Shown piece after piece: positions 15,650 to 24,071 of a DNA stretch of 57,076 nucleotides; the stretch's first letter is position 1; the number at the start of each line of letters is the position of its first letter. A program made the position numbers and the translations under genes. The stretch is from JBOHBN01 sp050698355 (GTDB taxonomy: Bacteria; Actinomycetota; Actinomycetes; Streptosporangiales; WHST01): NCBI GenBank assembly GCA_050698355.1, contig JBOHBN010000315.1, positions 1 to 57,076 of the forward strand. Reading direction: 5' to 3'. Below the pieces are notes generated by a model. That model was not told the DNA's origin and searched no databases. It saw only the letters and a list, made by a program, of their open reading frames with translations.

Positions 15650-15797
15650 CCCTACCTTCCCCCGTCCTCCTCGTAGGTGCCGCTCGTAGGTCGGAGCGGA
15701 GCGTGTCCAGGGTCGAGCTTGCTCGATCACGAAGTGACGCGAAGGGCCCTTGACACGCGCAGCGGAGGCCGAAGACTGGACCGCAGAGGAGGACGGG
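15650..15797. repeat. Dispersed structured repeat R, copy 2 (full length)
   Basis: About 148 bp. The ends are inverted: CCCGTCCTCCTC (15661-15672) against GAGGAGGACGGG near 15786-15797. An inner near-perfect stem pairs GTGTCCAGGG (15703-15712) with CCCTTGACAC (15747-15756); inside it lie TCGAGCTTGCTCGA and TCAC-GAA-GTGA. The stem TCAC/GTGA becomes TCGC/GCGA in copy 3, a compensating pair change. It ends 38 bases from the stop of the minus-strand gene at 15836. Confidence 0.85.
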
Positions 15798-15835
15798 AAC
15801 GTGGCACGGTCAGTGAGGACGGTAGCGCCGGCGCA

Positions 15836-16285
15836 CTAGGTTCGCCGGAAGGTCTGGACGGGTTGCTCCGGCCGCCATAGTCGAGTGACTAGCTCGTCGT
15901 TTTCGACGCTCACGACGACTGCCTCGCGCATGTTCAGGCGGAAGGCGTGGAAATCACCAGGCGGCTCGTTGCCCGTGGTGTAGGTGGCCTTATCGGCCCC
16001 GGCGACTTCCACTGCTGTGCCTGCGACCTTTGCATCACCGCCCTCGGCAGGGTGCGCGTGTATCGCACAGCGGCCGTCGCGTTGCAGATCGCGAGCTTTG
16101 ACGGCATTGAGCATCGAACCGAAGCTCAGGTCAGAACCACTGAAGTCCACTTCGCTGCCACTTAGCCGCGGTGAGCCATCTCGCCGAAGAGTAGCCAGGA
16201 CATGTGTCTCTGCGGCTTGGAACCGCTGACGCACGATGCCGGCAAGCTCGGGCGCCTCCCGTTCGAACTGCTGCCATGTCGCCAT
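15836..16285 (-). CDS. Pyridoxamine 5'-phosphate oxidase-like (PPOX/FDOR) protein
   Basis: A 149-residue split-barrel flavin/F420-binding protein. The opening MATWQQFEREAPELAGIVRQ and then VLATLRRDGSPRLSGSEVDF is the characteristic start of this subfamily, also seen in the paralogue at 47644. Cofactor (FMN, F420 or haem) cannot be read from sequence. The ATG at 16285 gives the family's usual N-terminus; no strong ribosome site is seen. The gene abuts repeat R2 and lies in att-bounded cell 1. Confidence 0.82.
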   Translation of the reverse strand: MATWQQFEREAPELAGIVRQRFQAAETHVLATLRRDGSPRLSGSEVDFSGSDLSFGSMLNAVKARDLQRDGRCAIHAHPAEGGDAKVAGTAVEVAGADKATYTTGNEPPGDFHAFRLNMREAVVVSVENDELVTRLWRPEQPVQTFRRT

Positions 16286-16312
16286 GGAACCAGTCTGTCG
16301 TAGGCGGGTCCG

Positions 16313-16372
16313 CCCGAGGACGGCGCGCCAGCGCCGCCCGCAAGGGCGGCCGGCGGCGCGAAGCGCCGCTTC
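16313..16372. repeat. GC-rich dispersed repeat S, copy 3
   Basis: CCCGAGGACGGCGCGCCAGC followed by the hairpin GCCGCCC-GCAA-GGGCGGC and a second short stem GGCG/CGCC. The loop GCAA is a GNRA tetraloop. It lies in the 306-bp gap 16286-16591, which has no gene; the rest of the gap carries two near-identical 14-mers around GTTGATGTGCGACA (about 16432 and 16456). Confidence 0.6.
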
Positions 16373-16591
16373 TTGATCTCCAAGAGGTCGATCCGGCAAT
16401 GACGTATGCCGTTGACCTGTCCTGTGCCGGTTGATGTGCGACACGCGCTCTCCAGTTGATGCGCGACAGACCCGGCGCGACCTAGGCAGCGAGTGGCCCG
16501 GCGTCGAACGTCCTGCCGATGTGCGAGCGGATAGCATCACGCGACCGACCGTCCGGACACGCCGAGAGCCGTACACCATTACGATCATGCT

Positions 16592-16960
16592 GTGACCGAA
16601 TCGACATCCGCGCTCCAAGTCGTGGCCGTGTCTTTGGACTGCGCGGATCACAGAGAGCTAGCGGGATTCTACGTCCGTCTTCTGGAAGGCACGCTGCTGT
16701 GGACCCATGAGAAGGCTGCGGCGATCGAGTCGGGTGGCGTGGTTCTTGTCATGCAGCGCATTGAGGATTATCAGCCGCCAGTTTGGCCTGGAGCGTCCAT
16801 CGTGCATTTGGACCTGCACGGGGGCGCTCCGCTCGAGCAGCTTGAGCGACGAGCCATCGCGTTGGGTGCGCAGTCCGCGCAGACGCAGCCGGACTCGCGA
16901 TGGCGAGTGCTGTTCGATCCAGCGGGTCATCCGTTTTGCATCACTCCCTTTACCCCGTAA
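16592..16960 (+). CDS. VOC-superfamily (glyoxalase/bleomycin-resistance-like) protein
   Basis: A 122-residue single-module VOC protein: VAVSLDCADHRELAGFYVRL near the start, LHLDL-type strand as SIVHLDLHGG in the middle and VLFDPAGHPFCIT at the end, the ordinary beta-alpha-beta-beta-beta repeat signature. Metal-ligand positions are not complete in sight, so a binding rather than catalytic role is possible. It starts at a GTG. It lies in cell 1 upstream of an integrase remnant. Confidence 0.82.
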   Translation: MTESTSALQVVAVSLDCADHRELAGFYVRLLEGTLLWTHEKAAAIESGGVVLVMQRIEDYQPPVWPGASIVHLDLHGGAPLEQLERRAIALGAQSAQTQPDSRWRVLFDPAGHPFCITPFTP

Positions 16961-17009
16961 GGGAGTGTCCACACGTGCCGCGTGCCGCGCTCCATGTGTC
17001 GCAGGTCAG

Positions 17010-17267
17010 CTGGTGGATGACCCGGATAACTTCTCGCACTTCTTCTCGCGGTTGTGCGAACGTGCAGGGCTCGGCCGCTGGCACCCGCACGAACTGCGGC
17101 ACTCTGGTGCCTCGCTGATGCTCGCGCAGGGCACACCCCTGCACGTGGTGTCCGAGGTGCTCGGGCACGCCAGCATCGCGATCACCAAGGACGTGTACGG
17201 CCACCTGGTCGAGGGTGACAAGCGGGCTGCCGCCGAGACGATGACCACGGCGTTGTTTGGTGCGTGA
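17010..17267 (+). pseudogene. Tyrosine integrase, C-terminal remnant (cell 1)
   Basis: Eighty-five codons carry the catalytic end of a phage-type tyrosine recombinase: HPHELRHSGASLMLAQGTPL (HxxR box), VVSEVLGHASIAIT (LGH box) and DVYGHLVEG with the nucleophilic tyrosine. The N-terminal two thirds are missing; the upstream sequence in frame has no start and overlaps the VOC gene. It ends 113 bases before att copy 2, exactly where an integrase next to its attachment site is expected. Confidence 0.82.
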
Positions 17268-17380
17268 TCATGTACGGCTGGCTCCCAGCGTGGCTCCCAC
17301 GGCCTGGCCACAAGTTCCTGAGGATGGAACTACAACGGTGTTAGCCAAGCGTTTTCGCTGGTCAGGGGCTTGTCTGCTGA

Positions 17381-17423
17381 GCGCGCTCGGAGGGATTCGA
17401 ACCCCCAACCTTCTGATCCGTAG
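17381..17423. repeat. att-like copy 2 of the tRNA-Arg 3' end
   Basis: Forty-three bases identical to 19528-19570, the 3' part of tRNA-Arg. It separates cell 1 from cell 2. The gap 17268-17575 around it holds no gene; 17505-17526 (TTGGCAGCAGTATTGGCAAC and two more) recurs with one change at 19446-19467, suggesting integrase arm-type sites. Confidence 0.88.
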
Positions 17424-17575
17424 CGTCGGGCGAGTCATCCAGGGGCGTCTACTCGTGCCTGCGACCTGGGCCGTCATTCCGTGATCGTCGACGCGTCGCC
17501 AGCGTTGGCAGCAGTATTGGCAACAGCTGAAGGCTTGTACGGAAGATCCGCAATGCTTGATCGTACACTGGTGAC

Positions 17576-17782
17576 ATGAGTACGGAACGCGAACAGCTGG
17601 CGCGGCTGGCCGAGGAGATCCCCGAGGAGGAAGTGCGGCCAGCGCTCGATGAGCTACGTCGGCATCTGCGACCTGCCCCGAAGCAGACCTGGCCGCCGGC
17701 TTGGTTCGGCATCGCTCTCGGAGATGGCACCGCCGTTGGGGCACGGAGTGAAGAGCTGCTGGCCGAGGGCTTTGGTCAGTAG
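17576..17782 (+). CDS. Putative antitoxin of a VapBC-like pair (cell 2)
   Basis: A 68-residue protein starting MSTEREQLARLAEEIPEEEV, with a helical acidic first half (PALDELRRHL) and a Trp-rich WPPAWFG segment that could wrap the toxin. It ends three bases before a PIN toxin. No ribosome site is visible; TACACT ends six bases before the ATG, so the mRNA may be leaderless. Unrelated in sequence to the antitoxin at 14898. Confidence 0.7.
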   Translation: MSTEREQLARLAEEIPEEEVRPALDELRRHLRPAPKQTWPPAWFGIALGDGTAVGARSEELLAEGFGQ

Positions 17783-17785
17783 ACA

Positions 17786-18205
17786 GTGCTGATCTGCGAT
17801 ACAGGCCCACTCGTAGCGGCCGCCCTGACGAGAGATCCGGATCATCACTCTTGTGTGGAACTCTTCACTGGAATGCACCTGGCCAACCGGCGCCTTGTAG
17901 TGCCTGCACCCGTCATAGCTGAGGTTGGCTACCTGCTCGGCGCTAAGGCGGGTTCCGACGCTGAGGGCGGCTTCCTACGCTCGCTTGCTGATGGCGACTT
18001 TCGCGCTGAAGACCTCACACCCGACGACTACACGCGCATGGCTGAACTCGTGACACAGTACGCCAACCTACCGCTTGGCACGACCGATGCAGCGGTAGTT
18101 GCCACCGCCGAACGGTTGCAGTGCACCGAGGTGGCCACGCTCGACCATCGAGATTTCCGCGTCGTCCGTCCACAGCATGTCAAAGCGTTCACGTTGCTGC
18201 CGTGA
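17786..18205 (+). CDS. vapC: VapC-like PIN-domain ribonuclease toxin (cell 2)
   Basis: A 139-residue PIN-domain toxin. Active-site acids are visible in LICDTGPLVAAAL (Asp 5), PAPVIAEVGYLLG (Glu about 47), LGTTDAAVVATAERL (Asp about 102) and LDHRDFRVVRP near the end. This is the common TDAAVVA class of VapC. It starts at a GTG three bases after the antitoxin stop. Its sequence is of a different VapC class from the toxin at 15086, so each cell acquired its own pair. Confidence 0.9.
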   Translation: MLICDTGPLVAAALTRDPDHHSCVELFTGMHLANRRLVVPAPVIAEVGYLLGAKAGSDAEGGFLRSLADGDFRAEDLTPDDYTRMAELVTQYANLPLGTTDAAVVATAERLQCTEVATLDHRDFRVVRPQHVKAFTLLP

Positions 18206-18258
18206 TGCACTGGCTCGCAGCGTGCCTCCCAGGCATTGTCCTGTGCAATCCTACGACG

Positions 18259-18593
18259 ATGGTGAGCATCGGATCTGTTGTGATGAAGGTGTCGGACGTC
18301 GGTAGGGCAGGTGAGTTCTGGAGGAGCGCACTCGGGTATGTGGCCGATCGGGGCAACCCGGCGTTCTTGGCTCCTGAGAACGGCGAGGGCACGCGACTCC
18401 ACTTGGACGATGAGGACAGGATGCGTCTCGACCTGTGGGCGGCCGACAAGGAGGACTAACTAGCCGAGGTGGAACGACTCGTGTCGCGCTTGGTGCCAAG
18501 CGTGTGGAGTGGGACTATCCGGATGACGCTGACTTCGTGGTGCTCGCTGACACCGAAGGCAACCTGTTCTGCGTGGTCAACGCCGGCGCCTGA
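18259..18593 (+). pseudogene. VOC-superfamily protein, broken by a nonsense codon and a frameshift
   Basis: MVSIGSVVMKVSDVGRAGEF and FWRSALGYVADRG open a typical VOC domain. After AADKED the frame meets TAA (a CAA to TAA change would explain it), reads on as LAEVERLVS, and then needs a one-base shift near 18487 to continue ALGAKRVEWDYPDDADFVVL and ADTEGNLFCVV to the stop at 18593. Both lesions together make it a clear pseudogene of a gene of about 110 codons. Confidence 0.82.
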
Positions 18594-18608
18594 TCGCTTC
18601 CTCTTTGT

Positions 18609-18761
18609 CCCCTACATTTCCCCGTCTTCCTCGTAGGTGCCCGCTCGTAGACCGGAATGGAGCGTGTTCAGGGTCGAGCTTGCTCGATCGCGAAGCGACG
18701 CCGTAGGCGCCCTTGACACGCGGAGTCGAGGCCGAAGACTGGCCCCGTAGAGGAGGACGGG
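18609..18761. repeat. Dispersed structured repeat R, copy 3 (full length)
   Basis: About 153 bp. It has the same block order as copy 2: CCCGTCTTCCTCGTAGGTGC at the left, GTGTTCAGGG (18664-18673) pairing with CCCTTGACAC (18710-18719), TCGAGCTTGCTCGA and TCGC-GAA-GCGA inside, and GTAGAGGAGGACGGG at the right end. It ends one base before the stop codon of the minus-strand acetyltransferase. Confidence 0.85.
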
Positions 18762-19166
18762 CTAGGGCCGCAACTTGAGTAGCCCTGCGTCAGTAGTGCG
18801 GAACCCACAGGCGTCGATGTAGAAGGCGTTCAGGTGGGGCTCGAAGTCCACGTGGAGCCATTGGCAGCCTGCTTTGGCTACCTCGTGCTGTACGGCTTCG
18901 ACGAGCTGATGACCTATGCCCTGACGCTGGTAGCTCGGGTCTACGACCGTGTCCAGGAGGAAGGCGTGAGCACCTCCGTCCCAGACGACCTGTACGAACC
19001 CGATGAGGTCGCCACCATTGAATGCGCCGGCCCAAGTGAGGGCGTGTCGTTCCAGGCGCTTGGCCCATGGAACGGTGTCGTCTTCGCTGCTACCGAATGA
19101 GCGCGCGTGTAGGGCATTCAGGACGTGGTTGTCCACGGGGAACCGGACCCGAATCACGATGGCCAT
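18762..19166 (-). CDS. GNAT-family N-acetyltransferase
   Basis: A 134-residue acetyl-CoA-dependent acyltransferase. Motif A is visible as LLDTVVDPSYQRQGIGHQLV (acetyl-CoA-binding QRQGIG at about 85), followed by a helix and CQWLHVDFEPHLNAFYIDAC, the usual motif B region ending with a Tyr. The ATG at 19166 gives the expected beta-1 start (MAIVIRVRFPV). Substrate unknown. It lies in cell 2 between repeat R3 and the integrase remnant, the same position and orientation as the PPOX gene in cell 1. Confidence 0.85.
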   Translation of the reverse strand: MAIVIRVRFPVDNHVLNALHARSFGSSEDDTVPWAKRLERHALTWAGAFNGGDLIGFVQVVWDGGAHAFLLDTVVDPSYQRQGIGHQLVEAVQHEVAKAGCQWLHVDFEPHLNAFYIDACGFRTTDAGLLKLRP

Positions 19167-19248
19167 GCCGGCATTGTGCTGCATGCTGCGCCGTCTCGTC
19201 GTGTCCGATTGCTGGTAGTGAGTGTGTGAGCCGGCCCACCCGAGGACG

Positions 19249-19434
19249 GCGCGGTTGCACGACCTGCGCCACGGCCGCGCGACCTTTATGCTCGCGGCCG
19301 GCGTCTCGGCTCGGGCGATCATGGAAGTGCTCGGGCACTCGGAGATCGGCGTCACGATGAACACCTACACGCACGTGCTGCCCGAGGTCCGCCGCGAGGC
19401 TGCTGCGGCCATCGACCGGGTGCTGGGGGTCTGA
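19249..19434 (+). pseudogene. Tyrosine integrase, C-terminal remnant (cell 2)
   Basis: LHDLRHGRATFMLAAGVSAR (HxLRH box), AIMEVLGHSEIGVTMNTY and THVLPEVRREAAAAIDRVLG give the last 60 residues of a phage-type tyrosine recombinase, including the nucleophile in NTYTHV. Upstream, a fragment of repeat S (19239-19252) replaces the rest of the gene. It ends 92 bases before the tRNA-Arg gene. Confidence 0.85.
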
Positions 19435-19525
19435 TGGGAGCCACATTGGCAGCAGTAATGGCAACAGTGACTGGCGCCGAGAAGGGCTTACATCGCTGCA
19501 ACTATGGGCTGACATGCGGAAACTG

Positions 19526-19601
19526 TGGCGCGCTCGGAGGGATTCGAACCCCCAACCTTCTGATCCGTAGTCAGATGCTCTATCCGTTGAGCTACGAGCG
19601 C
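19526..19601 (-). tRNA. tRNA-Arg (anticodon ACG)
   Basis: The minus strand folds as a complete cloverleaf: acceptor GCGCTCG/CGAGCGC, D-arm AGCTCAACGGATAGAGC, anticodon stem TCTGA/TCAGA around the loop CTACGGA (anticodon ACG), T-arm with GGTTCGAATCC, discriminator G and an encoded CCA. Its 3' 43 bases are duplicated at 14659 and 17381, showing that it is the integration site for the elements upstream. Confidence 0.95.
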
Positions 19602-19868
19602 ATTGCTCGCCCAGTGTAACGGCTCGGGTGATCGTTGTGCGCGGGCGGGCCGCCGGCAGCGAGGCCAGCGTGGAGGCATCCTCACACACCGGGTGCTCGG
19701 CTGCCGTAACCAGCGGAGCAGCGGACCTCGCGTATCCTACGGCTGTGCCCCTGCTCTTCGGTTACACACCGTAGCGGCCGTTCGCGGCCGGGGTGGTGGG
19801 TGCCGAAGAGTGTGCGCTGCCTACGGATCGCGGCGTATCGGCCGAGTACACCCGTGAAGGAGGGCCCA
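19602..19868. other. Gap between tRNA-Arg and the methyltransferase gene
   Basis: I see no gene. The stretch contains short inverted sequences (GGCCGTTCGCGGCC near 19779) and must hold the promoters of the methyltransferase and of the tRNA, but I cannot place them with confidence. Confidence 0.3.
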
Positions 19869-20660
19869 TTGCCGCGTCCAGAGTCGATCGCCGGACCCGG
19901 GTTTACCGTGCGTCTCCCCGCCAGCGAGGAGATCGACCTCGACCAGGATGCCGAGTGGTGCATCGTCGAGATCGCCGGGGAACGGCGGCGAATCCGGTTC
20001 CACGACTACGCGGCGATCTACGCCATCCCAGGCCTCTACGAGCTGCTCTTCTACAAGGCGCTCGAGTGCGACTCGCCACACACGGTCAGGAAGCTCGTCG
20101 CTGGGGTGCTGGATGAACGCGGCACTGACCCCGCCACGCTGAGCGTGCTGGACGTAGGTGCCGGTAACGGCATGGTGGCCGAACAGTTCGCCGAGCTGGG
20201 AGTCGAGTCCATCGTCGGCGTCGACATACTCCCGGAGGCCGCGAAGGCAGCACAGCGCGACCGCCCAGGGGTCTACGACAACTACCGCGCCGTCGATCTC
20301 ACCCAGGTGCCGCCCGACGTCGACGAGCTCCTCGGCAACGCCGGCTTCAACTGCATGACGAGCGTCGCCGCGCTCGGCTTCGGCGATATTCCGCCGCGCG
20401 CGTTCGCCAGGGCGTACAACTACGTGCGGCCAGGGGGCCTGATCGCCTTCACGATCAAGCAGGAGTTCCTGTCCGAGGCCGACGCCACCGGGTTCAGCCG
20501 GCTGATCAGGCGAATGTTGGACTCCGGGGTCCTCAGCGGCGCGCTCGCGGAGCGCCGCTACCGCCATCGCCTCTCCGTCGCCGGAGAACCTCTCTACTAC
20601 GTCGCCTACGTCGCCGAGAAGGTCGAAGACGTCCCCGACGAGTGGACCGTCGCCACCTGA
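19869..20660 (+). CDS. Class I SAM-dependent methyltransferase
   Basis: A 263-residue protein. Motif I is VLDVGAGNGMVAEQFAELGV (about residues 95-114), followed by the acidic strand-2 end VGVDILPEA and, later, the motif-III-like YVRPGGLIAFTIK. The N-terminal 70 residues (AEWCIVEIAGERRRIRFHDY) are an extra domain specific to this subfamily. Start chosen at TTG 19869 because AGGAGG lies six bases upstream; longer starts lack a ribosome site. Methyl acceptor unknown; it is not linked to a biosynthetic cluster here. Confidence 0.8.
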   Translation: MPRPESIAGPGFTVRLPASEEIDLDQDAEWCIVEIAGERRRIRFHDYAAIYAIPGLYELLFYKALECDSPHTVRKLVAGVLDERGTDPATLSVLDVGAGNGMVAEQFAELGVESIVGVDILPEAAKAAQRDRPGVYDNYRAVDLTQVPPDVDELLGNAGFNCMTSVAALGFGDIPPRAFARAYNYVRPGGLIAFTIKQEFLSEADATGFSRLIRRMLDSGVLSGALAERRYRHRLSVAGEPLYYVAYVAEKVEDVPDEWTVAT

Positions 20661-20675
20661 CCGCGCGGCCGGGTA

Positions 20676-20770
20676 TGGCGGAGGCTCCGGGATTCGAACC
20701 CGGGAGAGGGCTATCAACCCTCAACCCGCTTAGCAGGCGGGCGCCATAGACCAGACTAGGCGAAGCCTCC
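20676..20770 (-). tRNA. tRNA-Ser (anticodon GCT)
   Basis: On the minus strand a long-variable-arm tRNA: acceptor GGAGGCT/AGCCTCC, anticodon stem CCCGC/GCGGG around CTGCTAA (anticodon GCU, reading AGC/AGU), a GGGTTGATAGCCC-type extra arm, T-arm GGGTTCGAATCCC, discriminator G and encoded CCA. Confidence 0.95.
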
Positions 20771-20839
20771 AGTGCCCAAAGGGCCTAGCCGAAGCGTACC
20801 CGCAGGCCGAATCCGGTCGCAAAGGCGCTCCCCGCGCCC

Positions 20840-21379
20840 TCACCTGTCGTCCGCTGCGGGCTCACCCAGGCGCTCCTGCCCGCCGTCGTAAACGAGCAGG
20901 CCGCCGTCGCCCACCCGCACGCCCTCGGTCGGGGGATGCGTCTGCAGGCGACCATCGTGGAACAGGTGCTGTACCTCCACGCCACGCGCCACCGCGACGA
21001 AGTCGGCGACGATCCGACGGTGGCAACGCCACCACACCGCCTCGCTGCACATGACGGTCGTCGTACTCTCCGCCGCCGAGGTGAGCAGCTCGTCGACGGC
21101 TTCCAAGAACTCCTCGGTACGGGTGTGCGCCGCGTACGCGCGGAAGGACTCGTTGCGCCAGACGACGTCGGGCGAGTCTGGTGGGAGCCGACGGAAGCCG
21201 CCCAGCCGACCCTCCCACCGGTAGTAGATGCCCGCCGCCGGTAGCCACTCGGCCATCCGCGCCCGGGCGACGTGCGGGTGACGGCGGCTGCCGGGGGCCG
21301 TACGGATGTCGACGAGCGACTGGACACCGGCGCCCTGAAGCAGCGCGACGAGCTCGTCCTCGCTCGCCGTGCCGTGCCC
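20840..21379 (-). pseudogene. DUF488-family protein with a disrupted 5' end
   Basis: The frame reads GHGTASEDELVALLQGAGVQ, SLVDIRTAPGSRRHPHVARA and MAEWLPAAGIYYRWEGRLGG, the ordered DUF488 signature, and later TTTVMCSEAVWWRCHRRIVA with the conserved Cys and His. However, the codons upstream of GHGT contain no start and run into TAG at 21398-21400. The first ATG in frame (21256) is past the conserved N-terminal strand. A one-base shift upstream would join it to the GTG at 21420. Either a pseudogene, a sequencing error or an unusual start; function of the family is unknown. Confidence 0.65.
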
Positions 21380-21416
21380 GACGGAGGAGCGCGGGCGCTA
21401 CGGACACCGAGGCCGA

Positions 21417-23051
<1,635 letters not shown>

Positions 23052-23134
23052 CGGAGACTCCCCTCCGAGAGTGTCATCTCCGATGGTGCACCATCCGGCG
23101 GTAGCTAGTCACCCTTCGAGCCATTGCGACAGGC

Positions 23135-23929
23135 TCAGCCCTCGATCTGTACCGGTCCCTTCTCCAGGGTGACGTCCAGCTTGCTCGCCTGTACGGCGTC
23201 GGCCAGGTCGCGCCCCTCGGGTTTGGAGAAGCCCGGCAGGCGCACCACGCCGGAAGTGTTCGGCTTGTCGACCTTCGGCGCGTCGAGCACGACCTCGCCG
23301 TACGCCACGGCGAGTCGCTGGTCGTCCCCCGTTGCCGCCGCCATCGCCTTGCTGGCGGTGGCGAGCTTCGCCGTTCCCGCCTCGTCGAATCGCATGACGA
23401 TGATGAAACCGCCGACGCCACCCTTGTCTTCTACGACACGGGTCGCAGCGACGTTGTCGCCCGTCAGGATAGGGTCCTTCAGGTCGTACCAGGTGTTCTG
23501 GTCCCTACTGCACGCGTACCCGTCGGGCGGCTTGCGGCAGCCGGACTCGCTCACGATCTTGCCCTTGCCGACAGCGCCGGACTCCGACACGCCGCCGAAC
23601 TCCAGCTCGGCACCCTCCTGCGGTACGGCCCGGAGCTCGGTGCGCTCGCCGGGCGGGACCGCGATGATGAACCCGTCGTCCTCGACCCACCAGCGGGTAT
23701 CCGCGGCACGGCCCATGTGCAGGCGGAACACCACCGACTTGGCGAGTGACTCACGCTCCTTGGCGGACACGGCGCCGTGGGTTTGGTACTTCACCCACGC
23801 CCAGCCACTGGGGATGTGCGCGCCCTGACTCTTCTCGAACAAGGTTACGAGTCCGAACACCCCCAGCACCACCGCAGCGAACACCACGATGATGCCGCCA
23901 AAGGCGAACACTGGTCGTTGACCGCGCAC
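23135..23929 (-). CDS. Membrane-anchored protein with a SecDF P1-head-like domain
   Basis: A 264-residue protein with one N-terminal transmembrane helix (FAFGGIIVVFAAVVLGVFGL, about residues 8-27) and a large extracytoplasmic domain. The second half reads PILTGDNVAATRVVEDKGG, VMRFDEAGTAKLATASKAMA, RLAVAYGEVVLDAPKV and GFSKPEGRDLADAVQAS, which in order resemble the P1 head of SecD (strand, helix, GKV..AP, GF..EEA.DLA). It lacks all other SecD parts, so it is not a translocase motor. The lone head domain may bind peptides or partners outside the cell; that is inference. Confidence 0.7.
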   Translation of the reverse strand: MRGQRPVFAFGGIIVVFAAVVLGVFGLVTLFEKSQGAHIPSGWAWVKYQTHGAVSAKERESLAKSVVFRLHMGRAADTRWWVEDDGFIIAVPPGERTELRAVPQEGAELEFGGVSESGAVGKGKIVSESGCRKPPDGYACSRDQNTWYDLKDPILTGDNVAATRVVEDKGGVGGFIIVMRFDEAGTAKLATASKAMAAATGDDQRLAVAYGEVVLDAPKVDKPNTSGVVRLPGFSKPEGRDLADAVQASKLDVTLEKGPVQIEG

Positions 23930-24071
23930 TACCTGGCCTCCTCATCGCGCCGCCGCGGGCCGTCGACTAGCCACCGAACGCGCTCACGGGCTAGGGACGC
24001 GGCGCAAGGAGTCAGGGTTGCACACCTGCCCTCGGCGTGTGGCGGCGCACCGGCGGTTCCGCCGCCGCCCC

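Noticed and set aside
15650..15797. R repeat as an integron attC site
   Set aside because: The folded, cassette-bounding layout is suggestive, but the GTTRRRY-type core sites are absent and the neighbouring recombinases are tRNA-type integrases rather than IntI.
14659..17423. Two additional tRNA-Arg genes
   Set aside because: Only the 3' half (anticodon loop to acceptor) is present; D-arm and 5' acceptor strand are absent, so these are att scars.
14086..18761. CRISPR array
   Set aside because: Only three repeat copies, about 150 bp long and 1.5-3 kb apart with genes between; no short regular repeat-spacer units and no cas genes.
14656..19601. Intact prophage
   Set aside because: Only C-terminal integrase pieces remain; no capsid, terminase, portal, tail or lysis gene is seen.
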